64,000 bases of DNA from Pyrenula massariospora (GCA_021030905.1 JAGFMI010000009.1:620001-684000), one strand, 5' to 3'; shown: positions 11,497-23,784, counted from the first letter of the stretch. Program-made: numbers and translations. Notes: generated by a model not told the origin, from the sequence alone.

Positions 11497-11755
11497 ATTT
11501 GCACGACCTGAGGCCGCCGTTTGAGGTGTCGCAAGTGTTTTCCGTCGGGATGCATTCGCAGCGGGCGAGTTTGCTCCGGCAGTAGGCCATGTTGATCTGG
11601 GGTGTCGGCTTTGTGCCGGCGCATTTATATTCATAGCAAGATTTAGGCTTGCCGCACATATTCGCGCTGAGATTGTATTGGCAGCCAAGCTATTTCCCTC
11701 CGTAGGACTGAAAATGTGGCAGGGAATAGCACTGGACGCAGACCGGCTTGCTTGC
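11438..11755 (-). pseudogene. Broken Cys-rich small-protein reading frame
   Basis: On the minus strand one frame carries a dense Cys pattern ('MCGKPKSCYEYKC', 'NMAYCRSKLARCEC', 'CIPTENTCD'), with upstream cysteines at 'PVCVQC', like a small secreted protein core. The frame is interrupted by TAG at 11692-11690. Farther upstream a signal-peptide-like stretch ('NWFLIALAST') lacks an ATG. The 3' end runs directly into the minisatellite, which supplies the last codons. I read this as a small secreted protein gene that has decayed. An unrecognised intron that removes the stop would be the alternative. Confidence 0.4.
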
Positions 11756-13237
11756 TTGCCTTGGGACCGAGAAAGCTATAGCCAGCGGTCAAGGCCAGTG
11801 GAGGCGAGGGCGATGAGAAACCAATTCCTCAAATGTATCTGATTGATTGCTAGGCTTTAGGCTGAAAGGACCACCAGGAACGCAGTTGGAATGCTGGAAG
11901 GTGCAAGGTCGTTATATCGAAGCTCTCTGGGTGGGCGAGGGCCTTTATATACCTCTAGAAGGTGGCCTGTGCACTGGTGAAGTGATATAGAGCGTGTACG
12001 GCTGTACACGCGTGGGTGCACGCGTGGGATCACAGGGGTGAAAAGTCACATCACCAACTAACGCGTCCGATGCGTGAACCACCCCCGGAGGTGAGGCAAA
12101 GGCGACGAGCGAGACTCGCCCGCCAACTCGGGTCAGGAAACGTTCAGCCGTGCTACATAGAACACTCCCCCCTCCCCCCTTTAAAAACTTATAAAGGAAC
12201 ATGCCTTCCTAACATTACTACCCTCCTACACCCTCCTCGCTTAGACGAAAATCCTATCCTACGCTTGGGTTTGCAGAGGTCAGTGATTTCCTTGAAGCTA
12301 TGAGAAGACTGCACAGTTCCAAGGTTCAGGAGGAGTTAGAGAGAGAGGCTATCTTGGAGTCATTGATCACAGCACACATCGCGAAGTGAAAGGATTTGGA
12401 TTGACAAAATCGCACTAAACCATCCACCTTCCTCCATCAGCACTTTCTGACCCGTGTACGTACAAGATTCACATCTCAGCCATGGCAGCAAGCACAGCTC
12501 GAAGTGGGCGCAAAAGAAAGGCAAGGGGGACCTCCACTCAAAACACCAACATTAGAGATCTACACCCCTCGAGGCTGGATAACGAAAGTCATAACCAATC
12601 TAGTCCTTAACGCTGGCGGGCGCTTGCATATTAATCAGATTGGCCATGACTTCTGCTACCCCTGCCTCGCCTGATCCCCACCACAAATCCAAGCTCTTTT
12701 GCCAAGGCAGACCTAGTAGTTCAAATCCAACATCATATTCTCCCATCTTTTTTGCTTGCGCTCTCCCCTTCATTGCTTGCTCTAAAAAGTCGTAGTCCAG
12801 TCTGAAAGAGATAGTCTTCAGACCGCACCACAGCCGGCTCTAATAAACCGCAGTGAGCATGCATAACCCACATCATTTCCCGAAAAACTCAAACAATGAA
12901 CAAGATTTTCTTGCTTCGCGAGAGAAAGGAAATGCTTGAGAACTACTTTTACCCCTCGTCCCGACCCCTATCCATTTTATCCCCCGTTTTAGTGATTAAG
13001 GAATGTGTATTGTTGAAATTTTTTTAGAACCGCGTTTTTGGATTGATAGTGATAGAATCAAAAATGCAACAAACACGCTTGCTTGCAGATGCTGAAATTG
13101 ACAATGAACGAAGAATCAAAAGCAACGCTAAATCTGGTATCACAGGCAGTCTTTATGAGGCTGTTACAGGATTGGGTATCGTAGTAAGGATACATGTCAT
13201 CGGCGGGACTTAGGGATGTCGTCTGGGTCCAACAGAC
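11756..13237. other. Gene-free stretch, 3' flank of the cyclin gene
   Basis: About 1.5 kb with no supported gene. A palindromic GTGTACGGCTGTACAC-like element lies near 11994-12009. The right part is the downstream flank of the cyclin gene, where its 3' untranslated region and poly(A) signals would be. Confidence 0.45.
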
Positions 13238-14522
13238 TTAATACCATCCCTGGGGTTGTGGCTGAAGTTGTGGTTGGTTGAAGGTGAAGGTGAATTGTGG
13301 TGTCTCATCATTCGTCGGGCTAGGTGTAGGAGGGGCTTTGGGATGACCTCCTGGAAGAGGTAATTGGTTGATTTTTTGTTGCATCCCAAAGTATTCGTCT
13401 TCAGGTGTCTCTGGTGGCGTGGGATAGCCATAGGCCATGTTGGAGCTGCCAGCCTGTGGTTTCTGGGGCGTCGAGAAGCAAAGATCATTAGTGTACGTCG
13501 GCTTCTCAGTATTTGCAGTAGATTTGGCCACAGGAGAGACGGGAGACGGTATAAGTGTTGCTGCAAGCTGTTGGGCGAGGTATTGATCCAGAACGCGGGC
13601 GACAGATGAATACCTAGCTGACATGTATTTCCTAGATGCGATATTGGATGGCCGATGGATTTTTTGAGAAAGTTCGAGCACAGTGTTGTGGCAGAACTGT
13701 GAAGCGAATTCATTTTGACGTGGATGGGGTCTGCCGAGAATATGACGGGAAAGGGCAAGGGCAGACAGAGCCATCGTCGAGGCCATCTTCGAGACAAACT
13801 CGCGATGAAATAAGGCAAGTTCCAGTATGTACAACGCAAGGTTCTCTGCTTCAGGGTCGTACACGTTGTCCTTCACTGCAAGTCGAAGAAAGCTATCCAC
13901 AGTTGGATGACCAACGGTCCATCCTAGGGTGGAGAGAACATGCCACTCCATCTGCAAGAACATGTCCTCCTCATAAATGGAACAGCACATCGACTTGAGC
14001 TCCTGGATAGTCGGAACTCGCTCCTTCTTGTCCCCATATTTTGAAGCGATAAGCAGAGCAGCGCAGCCGACTAGCTGGTAGTGCCTTTTGTACACAACTC
14101 TCTTAGAGCAGTACCGATCGAGAAGATTGACGGTGAGGAACAGTGTCTCCGGGAGAAGCTGGAATGCGCCATGGGCTTCAATTAAGAAGTCCAGGAGATA
14201 AGGCCGCATGAACCATTGAATCTCCGATTGGATATCGATTGACTCGACGTCAGGGATTGTCTCAGCCTTCCTTCATGTCAGTATCCGCTGAACACCAAGG
14301 TCAACAGTTCCTTACATCCATATGCAGCATGTGCTCAAGCATCTCGTTTTGGTACTCCGCTGCGTCTAGTCTTGAAAGCTCGCTGGCTAGTCTGTGTTGA
14401 CGTTGTCGAGCGAGTTCCTTCGCATACTCTTGAGCAGCATGAGCAGCTGCCTTCTTGGTATCACTCTCAAAGATCTCCGTCACGCCACCTGCTGCACTAA
14501 CCGAAAAGAAATTGTTCTGCAT
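13238..14522 (-). CDS. G1/S-specific cyclin (Cln/Puc1-like)
   Basis: Two exons: 14522-14316 (69 codons) and 14266-13238, with an intron starting GTAAGG, for 411 residues. The N-terminal 69 residues are Ala/Glu/Gln-rich with a helix ending 'NEMLEHMLHMD'. The cyclin N box spans about residues 75-200: 'MRPYLLDFLIEAHGAFQLLP', 'LDRYCSKRVVYKRHYQLVGC', 'LLIASKYGDKKE' and 'EWHVLSTLGWTVGHPTVDSF'. A cyclin C-like helical region follows to about residue 300. The tail is Pro/Thr/Gln-rich with S/T-P sites ('PTPPETPEDEY'), fitting regulated degradation. Such cyclins bind Cdc28/Cdk1 in the nucleus and drive the G1/S transition. The upstream region is unusually long (see the 14523-20260 entry). The family assignment is firm; the exact orthologue is not. 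Confidence 0.9.
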
Positions 14523-16177
14523 CTTGTCTTGAAGGGATAGACTCAGGAGCCACGGGTAGATTAACGGAAAGAAAAGACTGTAGTTGGTCGAAAGAATGAG
14601 ACCAAGGACGAGGCAGCAAGAAACGACAGGCTGTAAAGAGTGACAGCCGGGAAAGATCGTAGGGCAATGAGCGTACTAGTTGGACGGGATCGACGACGTA
14701 GACCAGGATCAGGGCTGGAGGCGGCCAGGAACCAGATATAAAGTTCTCAGAACCGAAAGCTGATAAGGAATAAACTCATTAGCCTTGGAATCTCCCGCAA
14801 GGGGACTGGCTTGGAAAAGGGGGAGAACGACGGTGATCTGGCTTGGATGACTTTTACCTTGACTGAACAGCACCGAAACAGCTAGAAACGACCCTTGCCG
14901 TGACGAAAGTGATCTAGCATCTAGTCGACAACTTGGAATGGACAGTAAATTGATTGAACCGTGCCTCGAGTTGGCAAATATGAGGTGAAGGTCGAGTCAA
15001 CGCCTCCAACCTAGCAGGGCCAAGTCTGAAAGGGTAAAGCCAAAGTACCGGAATGTGGAGGTCACCACTGGGGCACGAGCCTGAAGTAAGGGTATGAATG
15101 TTAATCCAATTGGTGGAGATGATGGAGAATGAGTTTCACTCACAAAAATCAAGCCCTTCTTCGGACAGTGCAGAGGTAGTGTTCCGTGATGGGTGTCGGG
15201 GAAAACACAACACTCAACAGATCTGTAGATTAAACAGAGCAAGTTAGCCGCAACGATCTGTAAGGAAACGCTGAAAATGACATAACCCCTCGGTGAGTAG
15301 TGATATTGATGTGATCTTGAAACCGTAAAGAGATGGATCTAGGCTCAACCCTCGTGGTCCTGTTCGGATTCCAAAGGATCGTCAATTCTCCCCATGATGA
15401 CAACAGAACTCGACGATAACGTTGATCACCATCCCCATTCAGAGCGGCATATCTTCAACAATCTTTATGCTATCACAACGGAAAGCGATGATAAGAAGCC
15501 TGCCGTATCCAGCCTTCAAAAAGACTGGGGCTTTCTTGATTTTTTCAAATTCAGCAGTTGCAGATTGATGCCCTTGGCCTTCATTTCAGAGCAGACAAAC
15601 ACTGATGGTGTCAAAGCAACTCTCAAGGCCGAGCAGTGCGTTCTACTTCGGCTTTCATAAGAAGCTTTTGGCTTCAAGGCTTAAGATATTCTGTAATTGT
15701 TTCCCTTCCTCTCCAAACCATGGTCCCTAGCTCCTTCATTGTGATATTCAAGCTCCAATATTCATGACTTCGGGTTGTTGGGATTGGATAAGGAGTTAAG
15801 GGTCCGACTTCAAGGTGGCTGACCAGGGATTTGAGGGAACGAATTAGATCAAGCTCACCTACCCAACAGAGTCACAAACAGCAGGCCAAAGAAGCCAATG
15901 AAGGTTCAATTGACCAATATCAGACACTTTTACCAGCCCAAAGATTCTTCCCAACCAATTCTACACTGGCTGCAGATACCCAACAAGGAGGCTGGACACC
16001 GGAGGAGCGATAGTCGGGGAGGAGAGGACGGAGAGAGGGAATGGCAACGAGTGCCGGAGCCACGAACAACGCTTGTCGAGTGGGTTGCTGACCTAGGGTC
16101 TGGCAACGTCCTGCAAAGCCTGCACCGGACAGCCAGTAACAGCTCGACAAGGGGGACAGTGGCCCAATTCCTCCCTG

Positions 16178-16320
16178 AGACGGAGGGAGGATGAGGAGGG
16201 GAGGAGGGAGACGGGGAGGAAGAAGAGGGTTGAGAGGTGAGAGGAGAGTTGAAGGTTCTCCGAAGGTGTAGAGAAAGAGAAGGAGAAGGAGAAGGAGAGA
16301 GGAGAGGTTGAGGTTCGAGG
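16178..16320. repeat. GA-rich low-complexity tract
   Basis: Almost pure purine on the + strand, with units such as 'gagaaggagaaggagaagga'. It is CT-rich on the strand of the cyclin gene 1.7 kb downstream. It could be a core-promoter pyrimidine tract or simple-sequence DNA. Confidence 0.7.
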
Positions 16321-19300
16321 AGGTGAAAAGACATGGCCATGTGGGATTGGACGGCCGAATTGGGACTGGCGGGGAAGAGGATAGCATCCAGAGCTAGCAG
16401 AGACGGCAGCTCACAGCAAGGCAGGGTAAGACCACACCAGAGTGATGAGACCAATTACCCCCGGGAGACCAGGGTGAGGGCGCTGGGTAAGGAGGGGGAA
16501 AAGGGCCTCTCCAAACCAGCCCCCAAGGCGGGAGATACGGGGCTCTGGTACGGGCGCGCCTCAGCGATCATCAACGCCGGCAAGACGAGTGGCTGCGCGG
16601 CCGCAGGATGCAGCCGGCCAGAGCCTGTCATGACCCTCCGCCCAGCGGCGCCCAGACCGACACCAAATTCCTCGCCCGCCCACTCACGCTGCCTCGCTTT
16701 GCTGCTTTCCCGGTGGAGCTGCTGAAGTGGCCCGTTTTGCAAGGTCGCTCCCTGTCGTCACGCTGTCGCGAAATATCCGTACGTGTGGACACGCCAAAGG
16801 CGCGCTTAAAGTTGATTGATTTCCCCATCGAGGAATTTCCCTGGCCGTCACCTAAACGGTGCCATACAGACGTGATTCTACCAACTCTACTCGAAACCTT
16901 CTTTCCATCCCGAGGCCGACTCTTGACAGCCAACCCCACGTTTTGCTCCCAACCACCCACCGCGGTGGGTATTGGGCACCTTGAAGCATAAACGCACTCG
17001 TTCCTGCACCAGAGATAAGATTTGCTGAGCCAACTACTGGTCATTGACACTGCTGCCATGATGTACATGCAGTCATGCACAGTGGATGATCGGAACCAGG
17101 TTATATCCGGTGGATCGATGAGCTGGCTCGCTGGGACCCGCAGAGTGGCCTTGCCCATTGCATGCTAGCAGCGTCGAGACAAAAAAGGGGACTGACCGCA
17201 CGACGGGGAAAGCCTGATTGTGGACGCGTTCAAGGACGATGATGATAATCTGCAGGCACTTTGGCCAGATGCAATAGTAGATCGCGTTATGAGCCAACGA
17301 GGCCACTGCTGTCACGATGGCCGCCGCGGCCGCCTCTACACCCCCCGGGAAAGCGCCCCAAGACCGTGGGCCGCTAGATTCGTTAAGCATGTCCTAAGGA
17401 TGCTGCGGCACCTCTTGCAGCCAACCACTCTTCCCTGGGCTTTCTGCCATCGGCTCCAACAATATCTCTCAAACTTGATTCCTCCCCGTCCTTGCAGATG
17501 CAGGCGCAGCGACTATCATCACCTCTGCCGTCCTTTCGTAACATCCATTCCCGGCACGGCGAATTGGCGAAGAGTCCGACATTTCCCTCTGCCCAGAAAA
17601 CATCTAGTGAGGGCCAAAGGAGTTACGAAACAACCTGGTCTGGCTGCAAGGTCGATCTGGCTTTGATGTTTCTATATCCGTGATCCCATCGTCGCGTGCC
17701 TCGAAATTACAGACAATCCTTTCTTTACGTCAGATTGAGGGTGGCGTCTTCGATAGACAAACAACAATCTCGGGGGATGGACAACAACAAGAACGTTTTT
17801 CCAAAAGCACGCGAGAGATGGGTGATACACCACGACAACCACGCCACCTTCCTACCTCATCGCTGACCCGAGATCCATTATCCATCCCGGGCCGGAAGCC
17901 TAAATCCCCAGCCATGAAGGGTCCAACACAAATTGAGGGCTGAACAGCCCGCTGTCTCTAACTTGGCGAGGTCACGATGTGTTTACTCAAGCCAACGCGC
18001 GTGCATTCGTATCGAATACTGCCGAAATTCAACGTAGCCTTGTTGTTGAATACGGACGTTGATGCCTACAAAATTAGATATCCGATCTACGTATCTCCTA
18101 TTGCTCGCATGCAGACCATCGAGAAACCATCGCTTACGGCGAGTAACCGAGATGGCTCAAGCCACCACTGCAATCCCTCGCGTTTCTTCTTATTTCTTAC
18201 GGAGTTAGGTCCCCTATGTAATCACATTAGACGCGCTGTATGACAACAATAAACAGACATGGCATCGGCGGTAACGTGATGAGCTCATGTTCAAAGCTTG
18301 AGATCCATGCAGCCCCTCGCTTCGTAGTGCAATACCGTATGTGTTTTGTTATACCTTCTTATCGTCGGTGAACCACGGTACGCGAGCTGTCAAGCATTCG
18401 CTTCTGCTCAGCATAGACCCTTTGTCGACCTTTGCTCTCTCCCAGCCCCATCTGTCACTTGGAAGGAAGCGGAAGTCACCTCAAGCGAAGAGATAGATGA
18501 TCAAAAACGTTTCGGCTACTGCAAACCATCCGGTGCTCGTCACGAAGGGGACCGAGCCTCACAAAGTTTGAGATCTACCGAGGGTCCATATGGAGACGGC
18601 CAGCATTGTTACGCTGGTGGCGGAACAACAATCTTGGATGGGCAGACGCGTCGGACGCGTTAATTGGCAGCTATCCCTGCCGTGCGCGCTTATAAGCCGT
18701 CGATCTTCGGGGTCCCCCAAGTCAGCAACGAAATTTATCGGGTCAACAATCTACCTCCCTGTCTTTGCTTTTGCGGAGGCTTCGTCGAAGTATTGAAAAA
18801 GCTTTCCACCCGGCCATGCAAGCTTATTCCTTTTTGCAACTCTGCGCCATGTTGGGCTCACCTTGACGATCTCCGGTCCTAACTGAGCCACCGTGCCGCT
18901 TGTCATTGGTTTATTTTTCCAGCACCAGGCCCTCCACCCAGCTTCGCTCCTGAGACAAGGCCAACATCCTCCATCCAGGGGTATTTGGTGCCGCTCCTCG
19001 CCGACTCTTGCTGTGTGACTGTCACCAGCCGTCGTCGACGCCGTCGGCATTGACATTGAGCACATACGAGCTTATCCGGATTTCCCTAAAAAGGCGAGGT
19101 TGCTTGGCATCCCCGCCCACTGTCACAGTCGCTGCATCACCATCACCCGGCATCAAATACCTGGTTATCTGTGCCGACAGAAACAGCGGCGCTGACAAGA
19201 TCAGCTTCATTAGAAATCCTGCCACCTTGCTTCATCTTGTTTGCTTACATCTTTTTTGGGAGCTGAAATTGCAACCTGAACCATGAATGCAACTCCGCTG

Positions 19301-19795
19301 TTAAGTTTCGTACGACGATGCGGACGCATGTCACCGCTCGCGGTCCGTGTGCTGCCTGGATGCGGCGGCTGCGAGGACTTTCTCTAATGAGCTTGCCGGT
19401 CGGTGTGGAAGGCGTGCATATGTGCAAGAGAGCACAACATCGACATGACATGGCCTTTTGCCTATCGCTATCCCTCACATCCCATGGTCTTAACTGCTTG
19501 ATACTGACATGATGGGATAGACAGACTTCTATAGGTACGACTTACCAATCTTTTCGACCCGCATCGGCCGTTGAGCCCCAACATTGAACCTACAAACCAT
19601 GATCTGTGCACACGTTCTTCATCAGGATCCGATGCCGTTCAGGAATACTCACCCAACAAAGAACTTAAAAATCAAGTCTTACAACAGCCTCAAGCTGTAA
19701 AAGATCGGACAAAAACGTTGCTATTTACATCTGCCCGCAGCTGGTCCAGCCCAAGCAAGATGCTGCTGAGGTTTGAGGGAGCGTCGGCTGGGTCC

Positions 19796-19869
19796 CTGCC
19801 CACTGTTCCTCTTCGAAGGTCTGCCTACTGTTCCTCTTCGAACGTCCCTGCCTACTGTTCCTCTTCAAA
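19796..19869. repeat. Three tandem copies of a 22-bp motif
   Basis: 'ctgcccactgttcctcttcg' at 19796, 'ctgcctactgttcctcttcg' at 19821 and 'ctgcctactgttcctcttca' at 19848, spaced 25 and 27 bases apart. They are nearly identical and lie in otherwise unique non-coding DNA. Confidence 0.8.
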
Positions 19870-20189
19870 CCCAAATACCATCCACAGTCTCGTAAACCTT
19901 TATTGGGGATGCTTTTACCTTTTCAGACCCATGTCGTTGCAGACCTCTGCAAGATGCCTCTCTACAGAAGTGTTCTTCCTCTTCAGAGCCCTACGATGCA
20001 TTTACATCACTCGTTCTGAATGTATTACCGCTATGTAGGACGGGAGACAAGGCTCTACCAGAGAATCCATCGCGACCGACAAAGGAACACAATCAAGAAT
20101 GCAAACCAAATGAACACATTATTATGTATTTAGATTATCAATATCACTATCCTCAATCCTTTTCCAATCTTCAAGCACACGCTTGGGGT

Positions 20190-20232
20190 ATCATATCATA
20201 TCATATCGTCCCATCTCATCCCATCTCACATT
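20190..20232. repeat. ATCAT/CCATCT pentamer-type simple repeat
   Basis: Short runs of 'tatcatatcatatcatatc' followed by 'ccatctcatcccatctcac'. Simple-sequence DNA just beyond the 3' end of the minus-strand gene at 20261-20794. Confidence 0.65.
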
Positions 20233-20260
20233 ATCCCATCATAACCATCCACCTCTCCAC

Positions 20261-20794
20261 TCAACCCGCCCACTCAACCAACACTCCCTCCCCATCAAAC
20301 CTCAACATCTCCACCCCCTCCCTCCCCCTTCCCCCCTCCCTCCTCCGTGTAACCCACACCTTCCCCTGCCCCTCATCAACCACCGCCTCCTCGATCTCCG
20401 CATCCCTCGCCCCCCACCTTTGCACCAACTCTTCTCTGTTCATTTTCCTCCGCGAGACTTCGTCGTCGCAGGATACGAGGACGGAGGAGGCTATCATGTG
20501 CTGCGCTGACGAGCCGGTTAGGAGGGCGAGCGCGGTGGATCGTAGATCGTGGCTCGATGGTGAGGTGGATGAGGTGGATGATGGCGAGGTTGGTGGGGAG
20601 ACGGGCGAGGACGGCATGGCGGAGTGGGGCTTGACGGGGAAGAGCGGGGGGGAGATGGAGCGCTTGAGAAATTTGTTGCGGATGGAATGTTTCGATGAGG
20701 ACGGCGTTCTGCAGGGGTGGTGTTTGCTGGAGGAGGTGGAGGAGGAGGCGGAGGAGGTGCGGCGGTTGGGGATGGTTGTGACTTGGTAGAGCAT
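20261..20794 (-). CDS. Conserved hypothetical fungal protein, Ser/Pro-rich N-terminus
   Basis: Single-exon frame of 177 residues from an ATG at 20794. Residues 1-85 are low-complexity Ser/Thr/Pro, with S-P sites and a basic patch 'NKFLKRSISPP'. Residues about 95-160 form the conserved-looking part: 'MIASSVLVSCDDEVSRRKMN', 'EELVQRWGARDAEIEEAVVD' and 'GKVWVTRRREGG'. I do not know a function. Codon third positions are mostly C in the first half and G in the second half, the same switch seen in several neighbours. The acidic/basic helix and lack of a signal peptide suggest an intracellular protein. Confidence 0.6.
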   Translation of the reverse strand: MLYQVTTIPNRRTSSASSSTSSSKHHPCRTPSSSKHSIRNKFLKRSISPPLFPVKPHSAMPSSPVSPPTSPSSTSSTSPSSHDLRSTALALLTGSSAQHMIASSVLVSCDDEVSRRKMNREELVQRWGARDAEIEEAVVDEGQGKVWVTRRREGGRGREGVEMLRFDGEGVLVEWAG

Positions 20795-20839
20795 TGTGGG
20801 TGAGTGAGTTTGCTCTTGGTGGGGGTTTGTGTTTGGTAG

Positions 20840-20995
20840 TTTGGTAGGTTGGATTGTGCTTGATCTCAGGGAGGTAGATTGTAGCTTGTAGTTTGGGCTG
20901 TTCTCAACGCGGTAGCTTGCAGGTTGCAGGCTGGATGGTGTTTGTTCTCAGTGAGGTAGATTGCAGATTGCAGATTGCAGGCTGTAGCTTGGTTT
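20840..20995. repeat. Diverged tandem repeats, 'gattgcag'-type units
   Basis: Three diverged copies of a block containing 'ctcagtgaggtagattgcag' / 'ctcagggaggtagattgtag' / 'ctcaacgcggtagcttgcag'. The last block carries three direct 8-bp copies of 'gattgcag' or 'attgcaga'. It lies in the promoter region of the minus-strand gene at 20261-20794. Confidence 0.65.
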
Positions 20996-22044
20996 TGTAT
21001 GTATGTGTAAGCCAAGAATCGAATCTCTAAAATCAGGCCAAGCCCTCATCTTATACCCAACCCCAAAATGCTGCCTTGACTCACCCACCCACCCACCTGA
21101 CCATATCGTAAGGTATCTATCTCCGTCAGCCGAAGTCTAGTGGGATTAGTATACACCACTCGGGGCTTACGTTAAGCCATAACCGCGCGCTCTTACGGCC
21201 GCGGGCGCGGCGCAGCGAAGGGGGTGTCGGCGTCTCCTATCGCCGAGAGCCAATCAGGGGAGACCGGGGGTGGGGATCGGAGGGATTCGTTGTGTGCGGT
21301 TTTGGGGATCGGGGAGGTGTGGCGCAAGGGGTTGTGGGGTTCTGGGGTTTTTGGGGGGGAGCTCGGGGCCGACGGGGACGGGAGCAAGGGAGGGAGAGAG
21401 GGTGAGGCGCGTCATGGGGGGTTGGCGAGGGTGAGAAATGCGTTTAAGCAACCTTTTTTTTTTGGAAAGAACTCTGGGTCAGAGAAGTTCTGAAAATTTT
21501 TGTGTCCTGAGTTTCGCTTCATCGACCATTCATGGTTGGTAATTGTACCAGTGGCAGCCGCGACCTTCGAAATTCACTTTGCTGCGTGATGAAGCCGCTA
21601 TCAGTTGCTTATCAAGATTTTACCTTCTACGCCTTCTGGGAGGCGAAGATTCTGAAAGGAAAAACATTTTTCATGCAGCGCTTCGAGACCTTACGTTATC
21701 GTCCTGTGGAAATGTTCCGTCGAATTTTGACGGTTGGACTCGCGGTATCTATCGTCCAGGCTCTCGATACCCTATCATGCAGATTTCCAGGGGTGATGGA
21801 CTGTGTAACGACCGGCCTGTTCAATTCAGGTGTAAAGCTCAGCCACCATGATGCGTGGTGGTTGCGTGCAGCCTTGCGCTGGATGCCCAGGTTTGAATGC
21901 ATTTTCCTCCATTTCGTGTCATTGTCCATCTTCTCCTCTTTTCCACGTGTCCTCTGTTGCTCCTACCTAAAAAGTATCCTTCACTTGCTCCAGCAATATC
22001 GCGCTCATTCTTCTAAGTTGGTGTGATGCTGAGTCCTGAACACG
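20996..22044. other. Intergenic with a G-rich island
   Basis: Positions about 21190-21420 are very G-rich on the + strand ('ggttttggggatcggggagg'). Frames across it are Pro/Ser-rich on the minus strand ('PVSPDWLSAIGDADTPFAA') but no complete gene can be built. From 21,500 the sequence becomes ordinary upstream region of the gene at 22045. Confidence 0.45.
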
Positions 22045-23784
22045 ATGATTTTCGACGAGCCTCCAAGCCCGGACGCGCGTTGGCAACCAGAGCCTAACTC
22101 TCGGGGCACATTTTCGATTCTGTCAAGTAGTCTGATTACCCTGGGTCTTTGTGTATGGACTGCCGTACATTTGAATATACCCGACAAGGAGGAGATAATC
22201 AAGCGACCTAAATGGGACCCTCAAGGATGGCTTACAACACAGCAGTGGCGGAAAATCGGTTGGATGAGCCTGGGAATGCTGGCGCCCGAAATGGTATGTA
22301 GTAATGTATCTTTCTCCTAAGTACAATTGCAGTACACGCTTCCGAGACTTCATAACTAACGTGTGCAGGTAGCTTTCACAGCTTGGATGCAATGGAGAAG
22401 TGTTCGTTCATTGACACGTGATATAAATAAGTTAATTAGCAAACAGCGTCATGGACTGACGTCTAGTGAAGGAGAGGCTGTGGAATCGGACATTGAGCGT
22501 GGTGCTTTACAGGACAAGCCACTCCTCGCTTTGAAAGACAAAAGCTGGACTTCCGTGCATAGTTTCTATGTCTTGATGGGAGGCTTCGTTTTTGACACCT
22601 CAGATTTACCGGAACATAAGAAGTTTCTACCAGACTCTCGAGACCGGCTTACGCTTTCCATGGATGCGCTGTATCTCGTAGCTCAGCATGATCCTTCACT
22701 CCTAAGCGTCCCCTCTGCGGCCGAAATATGGGATAAGAGCAAAGCCAACGGTCTTACCAAAGCTATTGCCTGTGCACAGGCGAGCTGGTTTCTAACTCAA
22801 GTCATTTTTCGTCTTTCTGAAAGATTTTCTGTTAGTCTCCTAGAGCTCAATACGGCAGTGCATGCACTTTGTGCCCTTACAGCGTATTGTCTATGGTGGA
22901 GCAAACCATTCGATATCGAGGAGCCCACGTCGATCCAGGGGCAAGATATGCATCAGATCTGCGCCAAGCTGTCCTTCAATTGGAAGAAAAAAAGGCTTCT
23001 AAAACTATACTCGTCTAACCAAAATAAACATGTTAGCCAGACTGGCATTTCGAATTCTCCAGGGATCGCAACAGGGCTCCTCGCGGCTTCTGAAGCCGGT
23101 ATAGCGGCCTCTCAGCCTATGTTTCGTAAACTCTGTCGAGATTCGAAAGTTGGTCGCCATTATTACCGGCCTCAAAGTGGGCGCATACCGGATTGGTTCA
23201 TGGAAGAGAACCGACCCATTTGTTATCATTCCGTGCAAGATTACAATCGCTGGATCCTAGTCTCAGATGGATGGGAGAAATACGCAAAAATGTCTCAATA
23301 CACAGCGATTGAAGATGCTGTGGGACAACGAATGAGAAACTGGCCAAGAGCGAGAACTTTGTATGGGAAGACTTGGGCCAATAACTACTACGACATTCCT
23401 TTCACATCCTTCACTGTCGCTGGACTTGTCTATGGAGGTATACACCTCCTAGCTTGGGAAGGACCGTTTCATACACACATCGAGCGCTTGCTTTGGCGTA
23501 TGTCTGCTATCACGATAGCTGCTTCGGGTCTGGGGTTGCACGCCCTAGATGGCGTGGGTGATCAACTAGACAAGATGAAAACGCCCAATCCCCGACGACT
23601 TGGTGAATTCTTGTTGAAGAAATGTTATCCGATTATTTGGCTAGGTCTTCTCGTTGCTGGTGCGCTGTTCTACCTCTTTGCTCGAACCTTCCTCGTCGTT
23701 GAATGCTTTCTTTCGCTTCCTTACCTGCCAGATTCGGCCTTCAAGCAGCCTCAATGGTCTTACTACTTTCCGCATATCACCTGA
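22045..23784 (+). CDS. Conserved fungal multi-pass membrane protein
   Basis: Two exons: 22045-22293 and 22369-23784, with a 75-base intron (GTATGT to GCAG, with a CTAAC branch site), for 554 residues. Residues about 23-43 ('FSILSSSLITLGLCVWTAVH') and the segment spanning the splice ('IGWMSLGMLAPEM|VAFTAW') are hydrophobic. 'SWTSVHSFYVLMGGFVFDTS' precedes a soluble middle region. Several further membrane segments follow, including 'VHALCALTAYCLWWSKPFD', 'SFTVAGLVYGGIHLLAWEG' and 'YPIIWLGLLVAGALFYLFAR'. I recognise this as a widespread uncharacterised family of fungal membrane proteins, often annotated only as hypothetical. No catalytic motif is visible. The model is well supported; the role is unknown. 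Confidence 0.85.

Larger units (their letters stand above)
14523..20260. other. Long gene-free region upstream of the cyclin gene
   Basis: About 5.7 kb without a supported gene. Reading frames here are short, overlap on both strands, and lack domains, signal peptides or splice-linked continuations. The part nearest the cyclin (14,523 to about 16,300) is likely its promoter and long 5' leader. A purine-rich tract at 16178-16320 (pyrimidine-rich on the cyclin strand) resembles the CT-rich blocks that precede highly expressed fungal genes. No transposon ends or RNA genes were recognised. Confidence 0.55.

Noticed and set aside
15831-20040. Numerous reading frames of 60-155 codons on both strands
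   Set aside because: They overlap one another in all frames, are Arg/Ser/Pro-rich as expected from base composition, and show no domain, signal peptide or splice-linked continuation.
21193-21493. Pro-rich minus-strand and Gly-rich plus-strand reading frames in a G-rich island
   Set aside because: The composition follows from the G-rich DNA. One short stretch looks protein-like but no start, exon partner or conserved domain could be built.
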